In this document: positions 44,156-53,156 of the stretch, in pieces
Position numbering within the stretch: position 1 is the stretch's first letter
How the letters are laid out: each line of letters opens with the position of its first letter
Origin: Candidatus Proelusimicrobium volucris
GTDB taxonomy: Bacteria; Elusimicrobiota; Elusimicrobia; Elusimicrobiales; Elusimicrobiaceae
Direction: 5' to 3'
Assembly: GCA_944324665.1 (NCBI GenBank)
Contig: CALUXD010000002.1
Span: 540,694 to 604,693, forward strand
Length of the DNA stretch: 64,000 nucleotides
The notes under the pieces: generated by a model
What the model saw: the letters and a program-made list of their open reading frames with translations, nothing else
Databases searched by the model: none
Told to the model about the DNA's origin: nothing
Program-made: the position numbers and the translations under genes

Positions 44156-45911
44156 TTTTCTCCCTGCGGTACTTCTCTATATGTATGGCTATAAGCTGCA
44201 AATCCGCCGGCGTTATCCCCGGTATGCGCCCAGCCTGCCCCAAAGTAGAAGGCCGTATCTTGGCCAACTTCTGGCTGGATTCTATCAATATGCCTTTTAC
44301 AGCGGCAACATCAAAGCCTTCCGGTATAACTATCTTGTCGGCATTGGCCAAGGCCTTGGCTTCCTTTAAATTCCGTTCCAAATAACCGGCGTACTTGCGG
44401 TGAACCGCCGCCGTATTGCGCGCCGAGGCCAAACTCCATGGGTTTAAAGCGCTTTCCTCTATCGGGGCGTTTTCATCTTGTATCAAGCTCTCCACCGCGG
44501 CTTTATAAGCCTCGAACCCTTTGGCGTAACTTGCCGGCAGGGAACCCAGCTTCAAGCCGTATCCGCTCAAACGCAAGTCGGCATTGTCCGTGCGCAGGAT
44601 TATCCTGTATTCCGCGCGGCTGGTAAACATTCTGTAAGGCTCGTTTACGCCTTTGGTTATCAAATCGTCTATCAAAACGCCGATATAGGCCTCGTCCCGC
44701 CTTAAAACGAAAGGCTCCTTACCCTGTACCTTCAAAGCGGCGTTTATGCCCGCCATTATTCCTTGCCCCCCGGCTTCCTCATAACCCGTAGTACCGTTGA
44801 TTTGCCCCGCAAAAAACAAGCCGCTTATATTCTTTACTTCCAAAGAGGCTTTAAGGCACGTAGGATCGGCATAGTCGTATTCTATCGCATAGCCCGCGCG
44901 CACTATTTGCGCCTTTTCCAAACCGGGTACAGATTTTAACAGCTCATACTGCACATATTCCGGCAAACTGGTGGAAAAACCCTGAATATAATATTCCTCC
45001 GTATTAAGGCCTTCCGGCTCTAAAAACAAAGGGTGGTGCTTGTTCTGGGGGAATTTTACCGCCTTATCTTCTATCGACGGGCAATACCTAGGCCCGATAG
45101 AGTGTATATTGCCCGAATATAAAGCCGATTCCAGCATATGCTCTTTTAATACTTCGGCCGTTTTATCGGTGGTGCGTGTTATATAGCATTGTAAAAATTC
45201 TCTGTCCTGCGGCCTGTTGAAAACCGACATCGGCGTATAAGGATTATCCGAAGGCTGCGGCGTAAACTTGGAAAAATCCACCGTCCGCCCGTTAATACGC
45301 ATAGGCGTGCCCGTCTTCATACGGCCTATCTTTATGCCGCAGTCTTTTAAACTGGCGCTTAAGAAATTGCTTGCCACATCATTATAGCGCCCGCCTTCCA
45401 ACATCAGCTTGCCGATATGTACTGTGCCCTTCATAAAAGTGCCGGGCGTCGCTATTACCGTTTTGGTTTTGTACCTAGTTTGACGCAAGGTGTCCACCGC
45501 CGTTACGGCATTATCGGATAAAACCAAATTCTTGGCTTCGTCTTGGATTATGTGTAAATTGCTTTGCAGTTCCAAAAAATGTTTGTAGGTGTATTGATAA
45601 ATCTTCTTGTCGCATTGTACGCGGGGCGACCAGACCGCCTCCCCTTTGCCCGTATTGAGCATATGATAATGCACTGCCGCCGCGTCGGTTACTTTGCCCA
45701 TCGCGCCGCCAAGAGCGTCTATCTCGCGAACTATCTGCCCTTTGGCTATACCCCCTATTGAGGGATTGCACGACATCTGCGCTATCGTATCCAAATTCTG
45801 GGTTATCAAAAGCGTCTTGGCGCCAAGGCGCGCGCTGGCCAAAGCCGCTTCACAGCCCGCATGCCCGCCGCCTATTACAACAACGTCAAAAATATCATCG
45901 TATACAAACAT
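44139..45911 (-). CDS. mnmG: tRNA uridine-5-carboxymethylaminomethyl modification enzyme MnmG (GidA)
   Basis: The FAD-dependent partner of MnmE, forming cmnm5U34 in certain tRNAs. It has 590 residues, somewhat shorter than the usual 620-630. The N-terminal dinucleotide fold is V-V-I-G-G-G-H-A-G-C-E-A-A at about 11-23. CNPSIGGIAKGQIVREIDALGG follows, then MLNTGKGEAVWSPR and the central YCPSIEDKAVKFP. The C-terminal MnmE-interacting helical domain ends DLQLIAIHIEKYRREK. It is six bases after mnmE. Confidence 0.96.
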   Translation of the reverse strand: MFVYDDIFDVVVIGGGHAGCEAALASARLGAKTLLITQNLDTIAQMSCNPSIGGIAKGQIVREIDALGGAMGKVTDAAAVHYHMLNTGKGEAVWSPRVQCDKKIYQYTYKHFLELQSNLHIIQDEAKNLVLSDNAVTAVDTLRQTRYKTKTVIATPGTFMKGTVHIGKLMLEGGRYNDVASNFLSASLKDCGIKIGRMKTGTPMRINGRTVDFSKFTPQPSDNPYTPMSVFNRPQDREFLQCYITRTTDKTAEVLKEHMLESALYSGNIHSIGPRYCPSIEDKAVKFPQNKHHPLFLEPEGLNTEEYYIQGFSTSLPEYVQYELLKSVPGLEKAQIVRAGYAIEYDYADPTCLKASLEVKNISGLFFAGQINGTTGYEEAGGQGIMAGINAALKVQGKEPFVLRRDEAYIGVLIDDLITKGVNEPYRMFTSRAEYRIILRTDNADLRLSGYGLKLGSLPASYAKGFEAYKAAVESLIQDENAPIEESALNPWSLASARNTAAVHRKYAGYLERNLKEAKALANADKIVIPEGFDVAAVKGILIESSQKLAKIRPSTLGQAGRIPGITPADLQLIAIHIEKYRREKNGIKA

Positions 45912-45916
45912 TTAAT

Positions 45917-47263
45917 CTACTTCCCTACGCAAAACTTGGAAAATATTTCCCCCAATACGTCATCGGGGGTTATTTCCCCTATCAATCTTCTTAAACTTAG
46001 AACCGCGCTTCTTATATGCTCCGCCATCAATTCCAATTCCTTAAGGCGCGCCTTGGCGCGGTTTAGTTCCCGTTCCGCATCTTTCAAAGCCTTGTAATGC
46101 GCGGCAGAGGTTATCAGAATATCGTCATCGCCTAATTTAGCGAGGCCGATGGCCTCTATTATTTTATCTTTCAGGGCTTCTATACCCGCCCCGCTTTTGC
46201 ACGAAATAAGGCAGTCGTATTCCCCGCTTTGCGATATTTCTCCCTCACTTTTTAAATCCGTCTTATTTAAAACTTTCAAAACTTTCTTGCCCGTCGCTTG
46301 CGCCTGAGCCAAAATATCGGCTTGGGCCTTGGCGTCCAAGTCCGAATCGGCCAAGAATATTATTATGTCCGCATTATTCATCGCTTTGCGGCTGCGTTCT
46401 ATGCCTTGCGCTTCGGCATCGTCAGCATGGTCAGCCCTAATCCCCGCCGTATCGGTAAGCATCAAATTAAAATCTTTTATCCTTAAAGAGGCGTCTACGG
46501 TGTCGCGCGTCGTCCCGCTTACGGGCGATACTATCACCCTGTCAAAACCGAGCAAAGCGTTTAAAAGACTGCTCTTGCCGCTGTTGGGCACCCCGACTAT
46601 CGCCGTTTTTATTCCTTCTTTTACCAAGCGCCCCGCGCCGAAAGTGGAACTTAAAGCCTCAAGTTTCTTTATTATCCCGTCTATATATTCCCGTGTTTCA
46701 ACTTCGGGCAAAGGCGCCATTTCGTCATCGGCGTCGTCTATGCGGACTTCTATCTTAGCCAAAAGTTCCGTAAGGCCCGCGCGTATTTCTTTAAATCGCT
46801 CCGACAAACTCCCGTCTAATATATTGAACGCCGCGCGGTGCGCGCTCTTGTTTTTGGCCGCTATTATATCGGCCACCCCTTGCGCCTGAGCCAAATCCAT
46901 CTTCCCGTTAAGGTATGCGCGCATGGTAAATTCGCCCGCTTCGGCCATTCTCGCGCCAAGTAAAAACACAAGCTCAAGCAGCCGCGCTTTTATGTATTCC
47001 CCGGCGTGTACGCTTAACTCAAAACTATCCTCGCCGGTATAGCTCGCCGGCCCTTGATAATATAAAGCGACCGCGGTATCCAAAATATCTTTCCCGTCAT
47101 GTATCTTTACCAAATACGCATGGCGCGCTTCAAAAGCGCCGCGCCCGGTAAGAGCTTTAAGTATTCTTAAACTATCGCCCCCGCTCACGCGCAATACCGC
47201 AACAGCCCCTCTTGTCGCGGCGGTAGCGTATGCGGCTATCGTATCTTTGGCAAAAATATCCAT
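45917..47263 (-). CDS. mnmE: tRNA modification GTPase MnmE (TrmE)
   Basis: A potassium-dependent GTPase that works with MnmG on wobble uridines. It has 448 residues. The N-terminal tetrahydrofolate-binding domain has DTIAAYATA and REFTMRAYLNGKMDLAQAQ-like sequence. The G domain holds G-V-P-N-S-G-K-S-S near 225, D-T-A-G-I-R near 270 and N-K-T-D near 335. The C-terminus ends F-S-K-F-C-V-G-K, the expected CxGK catalytic Cys. No Shine-Dalgarno is seen; TAAAAT ends six bases before the ATG. It is the first gene read leftwards from the origin besides the lipoprotein gene. Confidence 0.96.
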   Translation of the reverse strand: MDIFAKDTIAAYATAATRGAVAVLRVSGGDSLRILKALTGRGAFEARHAYLVKIHDGKDILDTAVALYYQGPASYTGEDSFELSVHAGEYIKARLLELVFLLGARMAEAGEFTMRAYLNGKMDLAQAQGVADIIAAKNKSAHRAAFNILDGSLSERFKEIRAGLTELLAKIEVRIDDADDEMAPLPEVETREYIDGIIKKLEALSSTFGAGRLVKEGIKTAIVGVPNSGKSSLLNALLGFDRVIVSPVSGTTRDTVDASLRIKDFNLMLTDTAGIRADHADDAEAQGIERSRKAMNNADIIIFLADSDLDAKAQADILAQAQATGKKVLKVLNKTDLKSEGEISQSGEYDCLISCKSGAGIEALKDKIIEAIGLAKLGDDDILITSAAHYKALKDAERELNRAKARLKELELMAEHIRSAVLSLRRLIGEITPDDVLGEIFSKFCVGK

Positions 47264-47269
47264 ATATAT

Positions 47270-47275
47270 ATTTTA
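47270..47275 (-). promoter_or_regulatory. -10 element 6 bases before the mnmE start
   Basis: TAAAAT, spacer of six, ATG; no Shine-Dalgarno. It would drive the mnmE-mnmG-rsmG-(HExxH)-dcw series. Confidence 0.4.
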
Positions 47276-47338
47276 CATTTTTCTTTGCGCGCATAATATG
47301 GCTTTTTTCAATCCGAGCCATAAAGCGCACCGGCAAAT

Positions 47339-47367
47339 AAAAAACCGGCCTAAAAGAGGCCGGTTTC
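47339..47367 (-). terminator. Terminator of the OmpA-like lipoprotein gene
   Basis: 10-bp stem AAACCGGCCT/AGGCCGGTTT (47342-47351 with 47357-47366) with T run on the - strand. Confidence 0.85.
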
Positions 47368-47390
47368 TTAAATTATCCCCTAAAAACAGA

Positions 47391-47927
47391 TCAATATACC
47401 GTATTCCATTCGCGGGTGGTAAGAGTAAATTCCACGCGTCTGTTGCAGGCTCTGGCTTCGGGCGAATCGTCTATCTTGATAAGAGGGCGCCTTTTGCCGT
47501 GCCCGTACGTTTTGACTGAATCTGGATGCACGCCGCGTGAACATAAATAGCTCTTTATCGCATTTGAACGCGCGCTGGAAAGCCAATCGTTATACTCGTC
47601 GGAACCGACTTCGTCCGTATGACCTTCCACTATCAACTTCATCGAGCGGTCGGCAACCATTATCGCAGCCACCTTATCCAAAACCTCATAAGAGCTGGGT
47701 ACCAATACTATGCCGTCAAATTCAAAATCCACGCTGGGTATCTTGCGGCTCGCCCGCATTTCGTCCACAGTTTGATTACGCCATTTTTCCTCGTTGGCGC
47801 GCTCGGGACACAAGGCACTTAAAGTAAACAAATCGCTGTCGCGTTTTACCTCTTTATTTTTGCGCTCGGCGGAATAACAACCGCCAAGCAGTATCGCCAA
47901 AACCGGTACTATAAAAAGAAATCTCAT
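47391..47927 (-). CDS. OmpA/Pal-family peptidoglycan-associated lipoprotein
   Basis: The 178 residues start with a lipoprotein signal (L-L-G-G-C lipobox near residues 13-17). After a short linker comes an OmpA_C domain: VEGHTDEVGSDEYND near residue 100, SSARSNAIKSYL, then GKRRPLI and NRRVEF, the standard peptidoglycan-binding pattern. It probably tethers the outer membrane to the wall, as Pal does, although no tol genes are here. Shine-Dalgarno GGAGGA is clear. It lies directly left of the origin region. Confidence 0.85.
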   Translation of the reverse strand: MRFLFIVPVLAILLGGCYSAERKNKEVKRDSDLFTLSALCPERANEEKWRNQTVDEMRASRKIPSVDFEFDGIVLVPSSYEVLDKVAAIMVADRSMKLIVEGHTDEVGSDEYNDWLSSARSNAIKSYLCSRGVHPDSVKTYGHGKRRPLIKIDDSPEARACNRRVEFTLTTREWNTVY

Positions 47928-47944
47928 AAATTATCCTCCGTGCT

Positions 47945-48310
47945 ATCAAAAATATTATAGCAAATCCCCTCCTTTTTTCAATCCGTATTTTTGGGATTTT
48001 AACCGTATTAAATATTTATCCACATTTATCCACACTTGGAGCCTTTTTTACCGCTTTTTGCCTTTTATTTATTAAAAAAGGACCTTTTTTCTAAAAATAG
48101 TTTTTAGCCTTTTTCTTACCTGAAAATAAATCTGTGGATAACTGCCGTTTTTTGTGGATAACTATTCCGCATACGCCCGATTTTTCGCTCCGTTCCCATT
48201 GAGCATCGCCGCCCTATCTCCGACGGAGAATTATCTTTTTATCCCCAAAAAAACGATACTATTTCTTTTTTTGGCTGTCAGAGGCCTTTTTTGTGGATAA
48301 CCCATAAAAA
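47945..48310. other. oriC: Probable chromosomal replication origin (oriC)
   Basis: A non-coding region with five perfect 9-base DnaA boxes (TTATCCACA): two direct at 48016-48024 and 48026-48034, and three inverted at 48133-48141, 48153-48161 and 48292-48300. Between the box groups lie two AT-rich inverted repeats (48074-48090 and 48091-48107), candidates for the unwinding region. It is adjacent to the mnmE-mnmG-rsmG cluster, the common partner of oriC, and genes to the left run away from it. dnaA itself is not in the window. Confidence 0.85.
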
Positions 48311-48361
48311 TACGGGCCCTTAATCCCCAAAAGAATATAAGAGCCCGCAATAAATTAACCT

Positions 48362-49375
48362 TTATTTGCTTATTTTAAACGAAGCGTCAAAAGATAGCGC
48401 ATCGCCCGCCATTCCGGTGACTTTTACCTTGCCTGGCTGAGCGCCAAAAATCACGTTCATAAGGCCTTTGTCAAAGTCCCAAGATAAAAACGGGGGCGAA
48501 ATCTTTAAGGAGGACGGTATGTATTCCGCTTTAAAATTTTTCTTGCCTTTTACCTCCAGCTTAAAGCCGAAGCGCTCCTCCGATGTGGCCGATGCGCTCT
48601 TTACCCCAAAAACGCCTTTGGCTTTCAGCGGAAGGATTTTCGCCTTGTCAAGGAAATAGCCCAAATTGAAAATATCTTTAAAAGACGGCTCCTTATTGCC
48701 GCTGTTATCCACGGTTAAATAGGCGAAATTGTCAAAGAATTTAAGCCCGTTTCCTTCCAAAACGCTTTGCAGCCTTATCATATTGCCCTTGCTGCCCAAA
48801 GCCCACAGGCTTATGTTCTTGTTTATACCTTCCAAATTGCCTGGCATAGCCGTATTAACGTAAAAGGACAAAGCGAAATTACCGAAATAATTACCCAATC
48901 CCGGCAAAGCGTTCAATACGGAGGCGCTGTACCCCTCACCCGCCAAAAGAATTCTGTATTCCTCTTGATTTTCCGCCTTGTAATTAACCTCTATATAAGG
49001 CAGAAGCTCACGAGTAAGAAAGCCTTCCAGCTCGGCCGAGGACGGTATTGCGTTAAAACGTACGTTTATATATAGACAACGTTCCGCGGCGCTGTTTCCA
49101 AATTCTTTATAAAGCGCTTCGCGCGGAAGTTCTTCCTTATTTATCACGTATACGGAACAAAACCGCGTTTCGGCTGTGTCGTAATCCTTAGGGAACACCA
49201 CATTTATTTTAGGTTCGTATTTTAAATATTCGGAAGGGAAATAGACTATAACGTCCTCCCCCTCTTTATTGAATATGCGCATATCCCCCTCCGTCGAAAC
49301 GGGGACTATTCGCACCTGGGCGGAAACAATAACCGCCAAAAACATAAGGCTTAGGAATAATTTCAGTTTTCTCAT
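48362..49375 (-). CDS. Secreted protein with possible esterase-like fold (unknown)
   Basis: The 337 residues have a signal peptide (LFLSLMFLAVIVSA). The middle resembles putative-esterase (alpha/beta hydrolase) proteins: ELLPYIEVNYKAE followed by I-L-L-A-G-E-G-Y-S-A-S, where the usual nucleophile elbow GHSMGG is altered, so activity is doubtful. The C-terminal 90 residues look like a separate beta domain. Function unknown. No Shine-Dalgarno is seen, and a TAAAAT ends six bases before the ATG. It lies immediately right of the origin. Confidence 0.55.
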   Translation of the reverse strand: MRKLKLFLSLMFLAVIVSAQVRIVPVSTEGDMRIFNKEGEDVIVYFPSEYLKYEPKINVVFPKDYDTAETRFCSVYVINKEELPREALYKEFGNSAAERCLYINVRFNAIPSSAELEGFLTRELLPYIEVNYKAENQEEYRILLAGEGYSASVLNALPGLGNYFGNFALSFYVNTAMPGNLEGINKNISLWALGSKGNMIRLQSVLEGNGLKFFDNFAYLTVDNSGNKEPSFKDIFNLGYFLDKAKILPLKAKGVFGVKSASATSEERFGFKLEVKGKKNFKAEYIPSSLKISPPFLSWDFDKGLMNVIFGAQPGKVKVTGMAGDALSFDASFKISK

Positions 49376-49381
49376 AATTCC

Positions 49382-49387
49382 ATTTTA
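49382..49387 (-). promoter_or_regulatory. -10 element 6 bases before the 337-residue gene
   Basis: TAAAAT on the - strand, spacer GGAATT, then ATG. Confidence 0.35.
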
Positions 49388-49518
49388 CAAAAAATAATAT
49401 GCAAGTCCCATAAAAAAATAGGCACTAATTCCGCTTTAAATAGGCCTTATGGCCCTGGGCAAAAGCAAAAAATAAGAATACAATTTACTATAGACTGATA
49501 TTGATATGGTGTTTTTTT

Positions 49519-49677
49519 ATGAATAATACTCTTAAATTTATGCTCGTGCTAGGCAACGGCAAATTGATAGCCACTTCAAAAAACGGGCGGGATTCTTTTT
49601 ACGGGAAAGTTTCCGCCTGCTGCGGCAGAAAGCCAAACCTAAAGAAATTTGCCGCATGTCTGAGTTCAAGAATATGA
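49519..49677 (+). CDS. Candidate small protein (52 residues) or leader of a small RNA
   Basis: In a 490-base gap between larger genes, an ATG opens 52 codons: a hydrophobic/basic start (TLKFMLVLGNGKLIATSKNG), a central V-S-A-C-C-G-R-K-P and a basic C-terminus with another Cys. A strong + strand terminator lies 20 bases downstream. A possible -10 (TATAGA) lies about 25 bases upstream, but no good Shine-Dalgarno. The terminator argues for a real + strand transcript; whether it is translated is open. Confidence 0.35.
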   Translation: MNNTLKFMLVLGNGKLIATSKNGRDSFYGKVSACCGRKPNLKKFAACLSSRI

Positions 49678-49697
49678 TTTTCTCATAACTCCCTCCT

Positions 49698-49726
49698 CCG
49701 CGGTATAAAAACCGCGGTTTTTTTAT
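49698..49726 (+). terminator. Terminator of a small + strand transcript
   Basis: 7-bp stem CCGCGGT/ACCGCGG with loop ATAAAA and seven T on the + strand only. Confidence 0.8.
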
Positions 49727-49855
49727 CTCTATTTTAAACATATAAATCCATTTAAAATCCGCCGGCCATCAGAACAAAACAAAATACCGCGCCCGGAGGA
49801 TTTGCCTCTTTTCTCCGCCGAGTTTGCCCTGGGCGACTTTTCCCTTATTCTTTTA

Positions 49856-49861
49856 TATAAT
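49856..49861 (+). promoter_or_regulatory. -10 element 6 bases before the HEAT-like gene
   Basis: TATAAT, spacer GACTTT, then ATG; no Shine-Dalgarno. Confidence 0.4.
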
Positions 49862-49867
49862 GACTTT

Positions 49868-51034
49868 ATGAAAAAATATATATTAACCTTATTTGTATGC
49901 ACCCTAATATCGCAGCTTAACGCCGCCGCTAAAACGCCAGCGCAGTGTTTTGGCTCCGAAAGTCAAAAATTCATCTATGAAAAAGCCATATCAACAACAG
50001 AGGATAACGAAAGAATAACCGTATGTCTTAAGGATTTTCTAAAATCGGATAATCCCGCCCATATAATGGAAGCTCTTACGGCTCTGCAAAAGTCAAATAA
50101 TCTTTCCTACGCGCTTAGCCAAACGGTAAACATCTTAAAAAACGCCGATGACGCTCCGACGGCTTTCGCCGCGGCTTCGGCTTTGGTATCCGTATCGGAA
50201 GAACTTGCGCCTTACAATAAAGCCTTATTCAATATAGTTTCTTCCGCCAATCAGGAAGACTACAAAAAGACCTTGGCCGTAATCATATTGGCGGCCTCAA
50301 ACGCGGTGGACAGCGGATATACTCCGTTCCTAAACCCGGCCTTAACCGCGCAGGACCCAGTACTTAAAGCCTATGCGGCAGCCGCCTACGCTCTGCTTAT
50401 ACCAGATACGAAAACAAGATTTATCAACGATATTATAACGCTCTACGGCTTTGACAAACCCTTCGCTTTAAGAGCTTATCAAAATACGGGCCTAAAGAGA
50501 AAAGAGCTTTACTCCGCCTTGAAAACCGCCCTTAAAAATGAAGAGGAAATAACCCGCTTCTCGGCGGTGGAATGGATAGGCGACGACGGCGATAAAAAAT
50601 CGCTCGAGGCTTTATTCTCTTTATCTTACGACGACGCTTCCACGATCTCGGCCGCGGCAAACGCTTTGGCCTCCAACTACGATATTATCGAAGCGAAACT
50701 CAAAAAGGAAATGAGGTCCGCGCCGCAATCCTCCGCCGCAGCCACCTCCGTTATGACCTACGCGCTGCTGGGCGGAGAGCATTTCGACGATATAGACAAA
50801 TATCTGCAAAGCTCCAACGCCAATGAACAGGCAAACGGAGCGAGGGTTGTCCTTTCCGTCGCCGAAATACTCCAGAATAAAACCCCATACTACAAAAACC
50901 CCCAGCTAGAGGAACAGCGCGTCAAAAAACTTATCGCCCCGCTGGGCAAATTGGCCAACCGCGCCAAAGACGATACGGCAAAATATTATGCCGACGCCGC
51001 CATTAAAGCCATTTATAATCTGATCAACGATTAA
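49868..51034 (+). CDS. Secreted HEAT-repeat-like protein
   Basis: About 388 residues from the ATG at 49868, chosen because it begins a signal peptide (YILTLFVCTLISQLNAAA). An in-frame start 22 codons upstream would bury it. The mature part is Ala-rich and helical throughout, with repeats of 30-40 residues such as DAPTAFAAASALVSV, PVLKAYAAAAYALL and EEITRFSAVEWIGDDGDKKSL, which fit HEAT or PBS-lyase-type repeats. Probably a periplasmic scaffold. Function unknown. Confidence 0.65.
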   Translation: MKKYILTLFVCTLISQLNAAAKTPAQCFGSESQKFIYEKAISTTEDNERITVCLKDFLKSDNPAHIMEALTALQKSNNLSYALSQTVNILKNADDAPTAFAAASALVSVSEELAPYNKALFNIVSSANQEDYKKTLAVIILAASNAVDSGYTPFLNPALTAQDPVLKAYAAAAYALLIPDTKTRFINDIITLYGFDKPFALRAYQNTGLKRKELYSALKTALKNEEEITRFSAVEWIGDDGDKKSLEALFSLSYDDASTISAAANALASNYDIIEAKLKKEMRSAPQSSAAATSVMTYALLGGEHFDDIDKYLQSSNANEQANGARVVLSVAEILQNKTPYYKNPQLEEQRVKKLIAPLGKLANRAKDDTAKYYADAAIKAIYNLIND

Positions 51035-51036
51035 CT

Positions 51037-51072
51037 TAAAAGCCCCCGCCTTAAAACGGGGGCTTTCTTTTT
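51037..51072 (+). terminator. Terminator of the HEAT-like gene
   Basis: 10-bp stem AAAGCCCCCG/CGGGGGCTTT (51039-51048 with 51057-51066) followed by a T-rich run. Confidence 0.85.
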
Positions 51073-51202
51073 GTAAATTCATTATTGCGTTTATTACTCC
51101 AAATACAGCGTTAGCCCTTCTTAATGGCGAGCGCGGATGCTAAACCGCGGGAATTTATATATCCAAAACCTTAAAAAAGCCCCTCTATCAGTGGACAGAA
51201 TA

Positions 51203-51236
51203 AAAAAGCCCCGCCTTATCGGCGGGGCTCTTTTTA
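51203..51236 (-). terminator. Terminator of the MORN-like gene
   Basis: 9-bp stem AGCCCCGCC/GGCGGGGCT (51207-51215 with 51221-51229) with flanking A and T runs. Confidence 0.85.
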
Positions 51237-51246
51237 AACTTAAAAA

Positions 51247-51939
51247 CTACTCCAGATTTTTAAGAGTATAATCCTTCTTGCTCTTTAACTGTCCTTCCTC
51301 AAACACCCATTCTTCAAGCAGATCGCCCGTTTCGGAATATTTCTTGGTTACGCCGTGCGCTTTGCCGTTCTTGTGTGGGGCTATCATCGCGATAGTGCCG
51401 TTCTTGTGATAGGAAATTTTGTCGCCGACTATATTGTTTTTTTTGTAAGTACTTTCCGACATTACATTGCCGTCTTCGTCATAAGCCTTGCATACGCCGT
51501 CCATATCGCCGTCGACATATTCCGCCACTTCCAATATCTTGCCGTTGGGATAGTATCTCAAGCGGCGGCCGTTTTCTATATCTTTGACATAGGAAAACTC
51601 TTCCCTTAGCCTTCCGTTTGGATAATAGACGAAAGCGCGCCCATGCAGCATACCGTCGACGTATTCCTTCTCCACATTCAATTTGCCGCTTTCGTAGAAA
51701 ATCTTGCTGCTGCCGTTGCGTTTGCCGTTCTTAAAATAGCACTGGAAATATGTCAATCCGTTTTCGAAAAACTCTTTTACCAATCCGTCGGGCAGACGGC
51801 CAGTCGTTTCTATAATTTCCAAATTTTCGTCCAGCTTTTCGGTATAGACTTCTTTCCCCTCAAGCAAATAGACCCTCAAAAACTTCCCTTTATCCGCCCC
51901 GTCAAGAGCCTTTGTTTTTCTTACTATTAGATTTTCCAT
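51247..51939 (-). CDS. MORN-repeat (YwqK-like) protein
   Basis: The 230 residues are built mostly of about seven repeats of roughly 22 residues with the core Y-x-N/D-G-x(2-4)-G and following hydrophobic strands, e.g. YYPNGRLREEFSY, YYPNGKILEVAEY and YHKNGTIAM. This is the MORN_2/YwqK antitoxin-like pattern, but no toxin partner is adjacent, so that name should not imply a toxin-antitoxin pair. No signal peptide is seen. The start lies inside the last 38 bases of the upstream flavoprotein gene with a GAGG Shine-Dalgarno, indicating co-translation. Confidence 0.75.
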   Translation of the reverse strand: MENLIVRKTKALDGADKGKFLRVYLLEGKEVYTEKLDENLEIIETTGRLPDGLVKEFFENGLTYFQCYFKNGKRNGSSKIFYESGKLNVEKEYVDGMLHGRAFVYYPNGRLREEFSYVKDIENGRRLRYYPNGKILEVAEYVDGDMDGVCKAYDEDGNVMSESTYKKNNIVGDKISYHKNGTIAMIAPHKNGKAHGVTKKYSETGDLLEEWVFEEGQLKSKKDYTLKNLE

Positions 51940-53146
51940 ATTCTACCTCTATCGCTTCGGACGCCGAATATCCGCTCGCCCAAGCAAATTGCAAATTGTA
52001 TCCGCCGCAATGGCCGTCTATATCCAAAAGTTCGCCGGTAATATACAGCCCTTTTACAAGTTTGGACTCGCATCTTTCGGGAGAAACTTCCCCCGCCGAT
52101 ACTCCGCCCGCCGTGCAGGAAGCTTCCTTAAAACTCCTAATGCCCGCCACCGTAAAAGGCCAGCCCTTTACCGTTGATACTATTCTATCAAAAATATTAT
52201 CGTTTATTTCAACTAAAAGCGTATTTTTTCTAAGCCCGGCATAATCCATAAGCAGATTATAAAGCGGAGCGGGCAATATGCCCGTAAACAATTCCTTTAT
52301 TTTAAAGGAGGGATACTTAGCCGCGCGCTCCTTTAACAATGCCTTAAATTCCGCCGCGCTGAACTGAGGCATAAAATCCAAAATCAATTTATCGCCGCTT
52401 TGGGCTTGGCGGCTTAAAGTAAGAATATTATTGCCGCCGACGCCTTTGGCGCCGAACGTTACTTCCCCTTCTTCCCGCTGTTGGGGATTATCGCTTAAAG
52501 AGGCCGCGCAATAAAGTTTAAGCCCCGCCAAACGAGATACGGCGTTTTCTTTTAAATCTATTGCGCTTAAAGCGGGGCGCGGATTTATTATCTTATGCCC
52601 GAAAGAACGCGCCAAATCATACCCCTTCATACTGCCCGAAACCTGCGGATACGCCGCCCCGCCGCAAGCCAAAACCAAAAACTTAGAACAATACTTGGCT
52701 CCGTCGGAACATTCCACTTTGAAGTCGCCCTCCGCCTTATAGGCTTTAAGCGCTTCGCATTTACATTTTATATCCGCGCCCGCAAAAAGCAGTGCCGCGG
52801 CGAAACAATCGTTTACCGAAGCCGATTTGCCGGTAATAGGGAAATAGCGGCCTTCGCCTTCTTCCCTGTATAAAAGCCCCAAATCGTCAAAAAACTTTAG
52901 GCAGGCGCGCGCGGGAAATATCTTCAGCACTGTTTCGGCGAATTTTCCGTCGCCGTAATATTTATCCCCGCTTGCGTTTATATTGGTAAAATTACACCGC
53001 CCGTTGCCAGTAACGAGTATCTTGCGGCCAAGCAAAATTTCCTTTTCCAAAAGCAGTACTCTCAGGCCCGCGCGCGCGCATCTTAAAGCGCACATCATTC
53101 CGCTGGCCCCGCCGCCTATTACCGTAACATCGTAATCAACAGACAT
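51902..53146 (-). CDS. NAD(P)/FAD-dependent oxidoreductase, YhiN/HI0933 family
   Basis: About 414 residues from the ATG at 53146; longer in-frame starts run into dut and lack the family motif. The N-terminal FAD fold reads V-I-G-G-G-A-S-G-M-M near residue 8. LLEKEILLGRKILVTGNGRCNFTN is the characteristic HI0933 block, and the C-terminal ELLDIDGHCGGYNLQFAWASG closes the FAD site. The physiological substrate of the family is unclear. It starts 10 bases after the dut stop and overlaps the MORN-like gene. Confidence 0.88.
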   Translation of the reverse strand: MSVDYDVTVIGGGASGMMCALRCARAGLRVLLLEKEILLGRKILVTGNGRCNFTNINASGDKYYGDGKFAETVLKIFPARACLKFFDDLGLLYREEGEGRYFPITGKSASVNDCFAAALLFAGADIKCKCEALKAYKAEGDFKVECSDGAKYCSKFLVLACGGAAYPQVSGSMKGYDLARSFGHKIINPRPALSAIDLKENAVSRLAGLKLYCAASLSDNPQQREEGEVTFGAKGVGGNNILTLSRQAQSGDKLILDFMPQFSAAEFKALLKERAAKYPSFKIKELFTGILPAPLYNLLMDYAGLRKNTLLVEINDNIFDRIVSTVKGWPFTVAGIRSFKEASCTAGGVSAGEVSPERCESKLVKGLYITGELLDIDGHCGGYNLQFAWASGYSASEAIEVEYGKSNSKKNKGS

Positions 53147-53156
53147 TTGCTTTTCC

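Noticed and set aside
51247-51939. Toxin-antitoxin system suggested by YwqK-like MORN repeats
   Set aside because: No toxin-like neighbour; the gene is coupled to a flavoprotein and dut instead.
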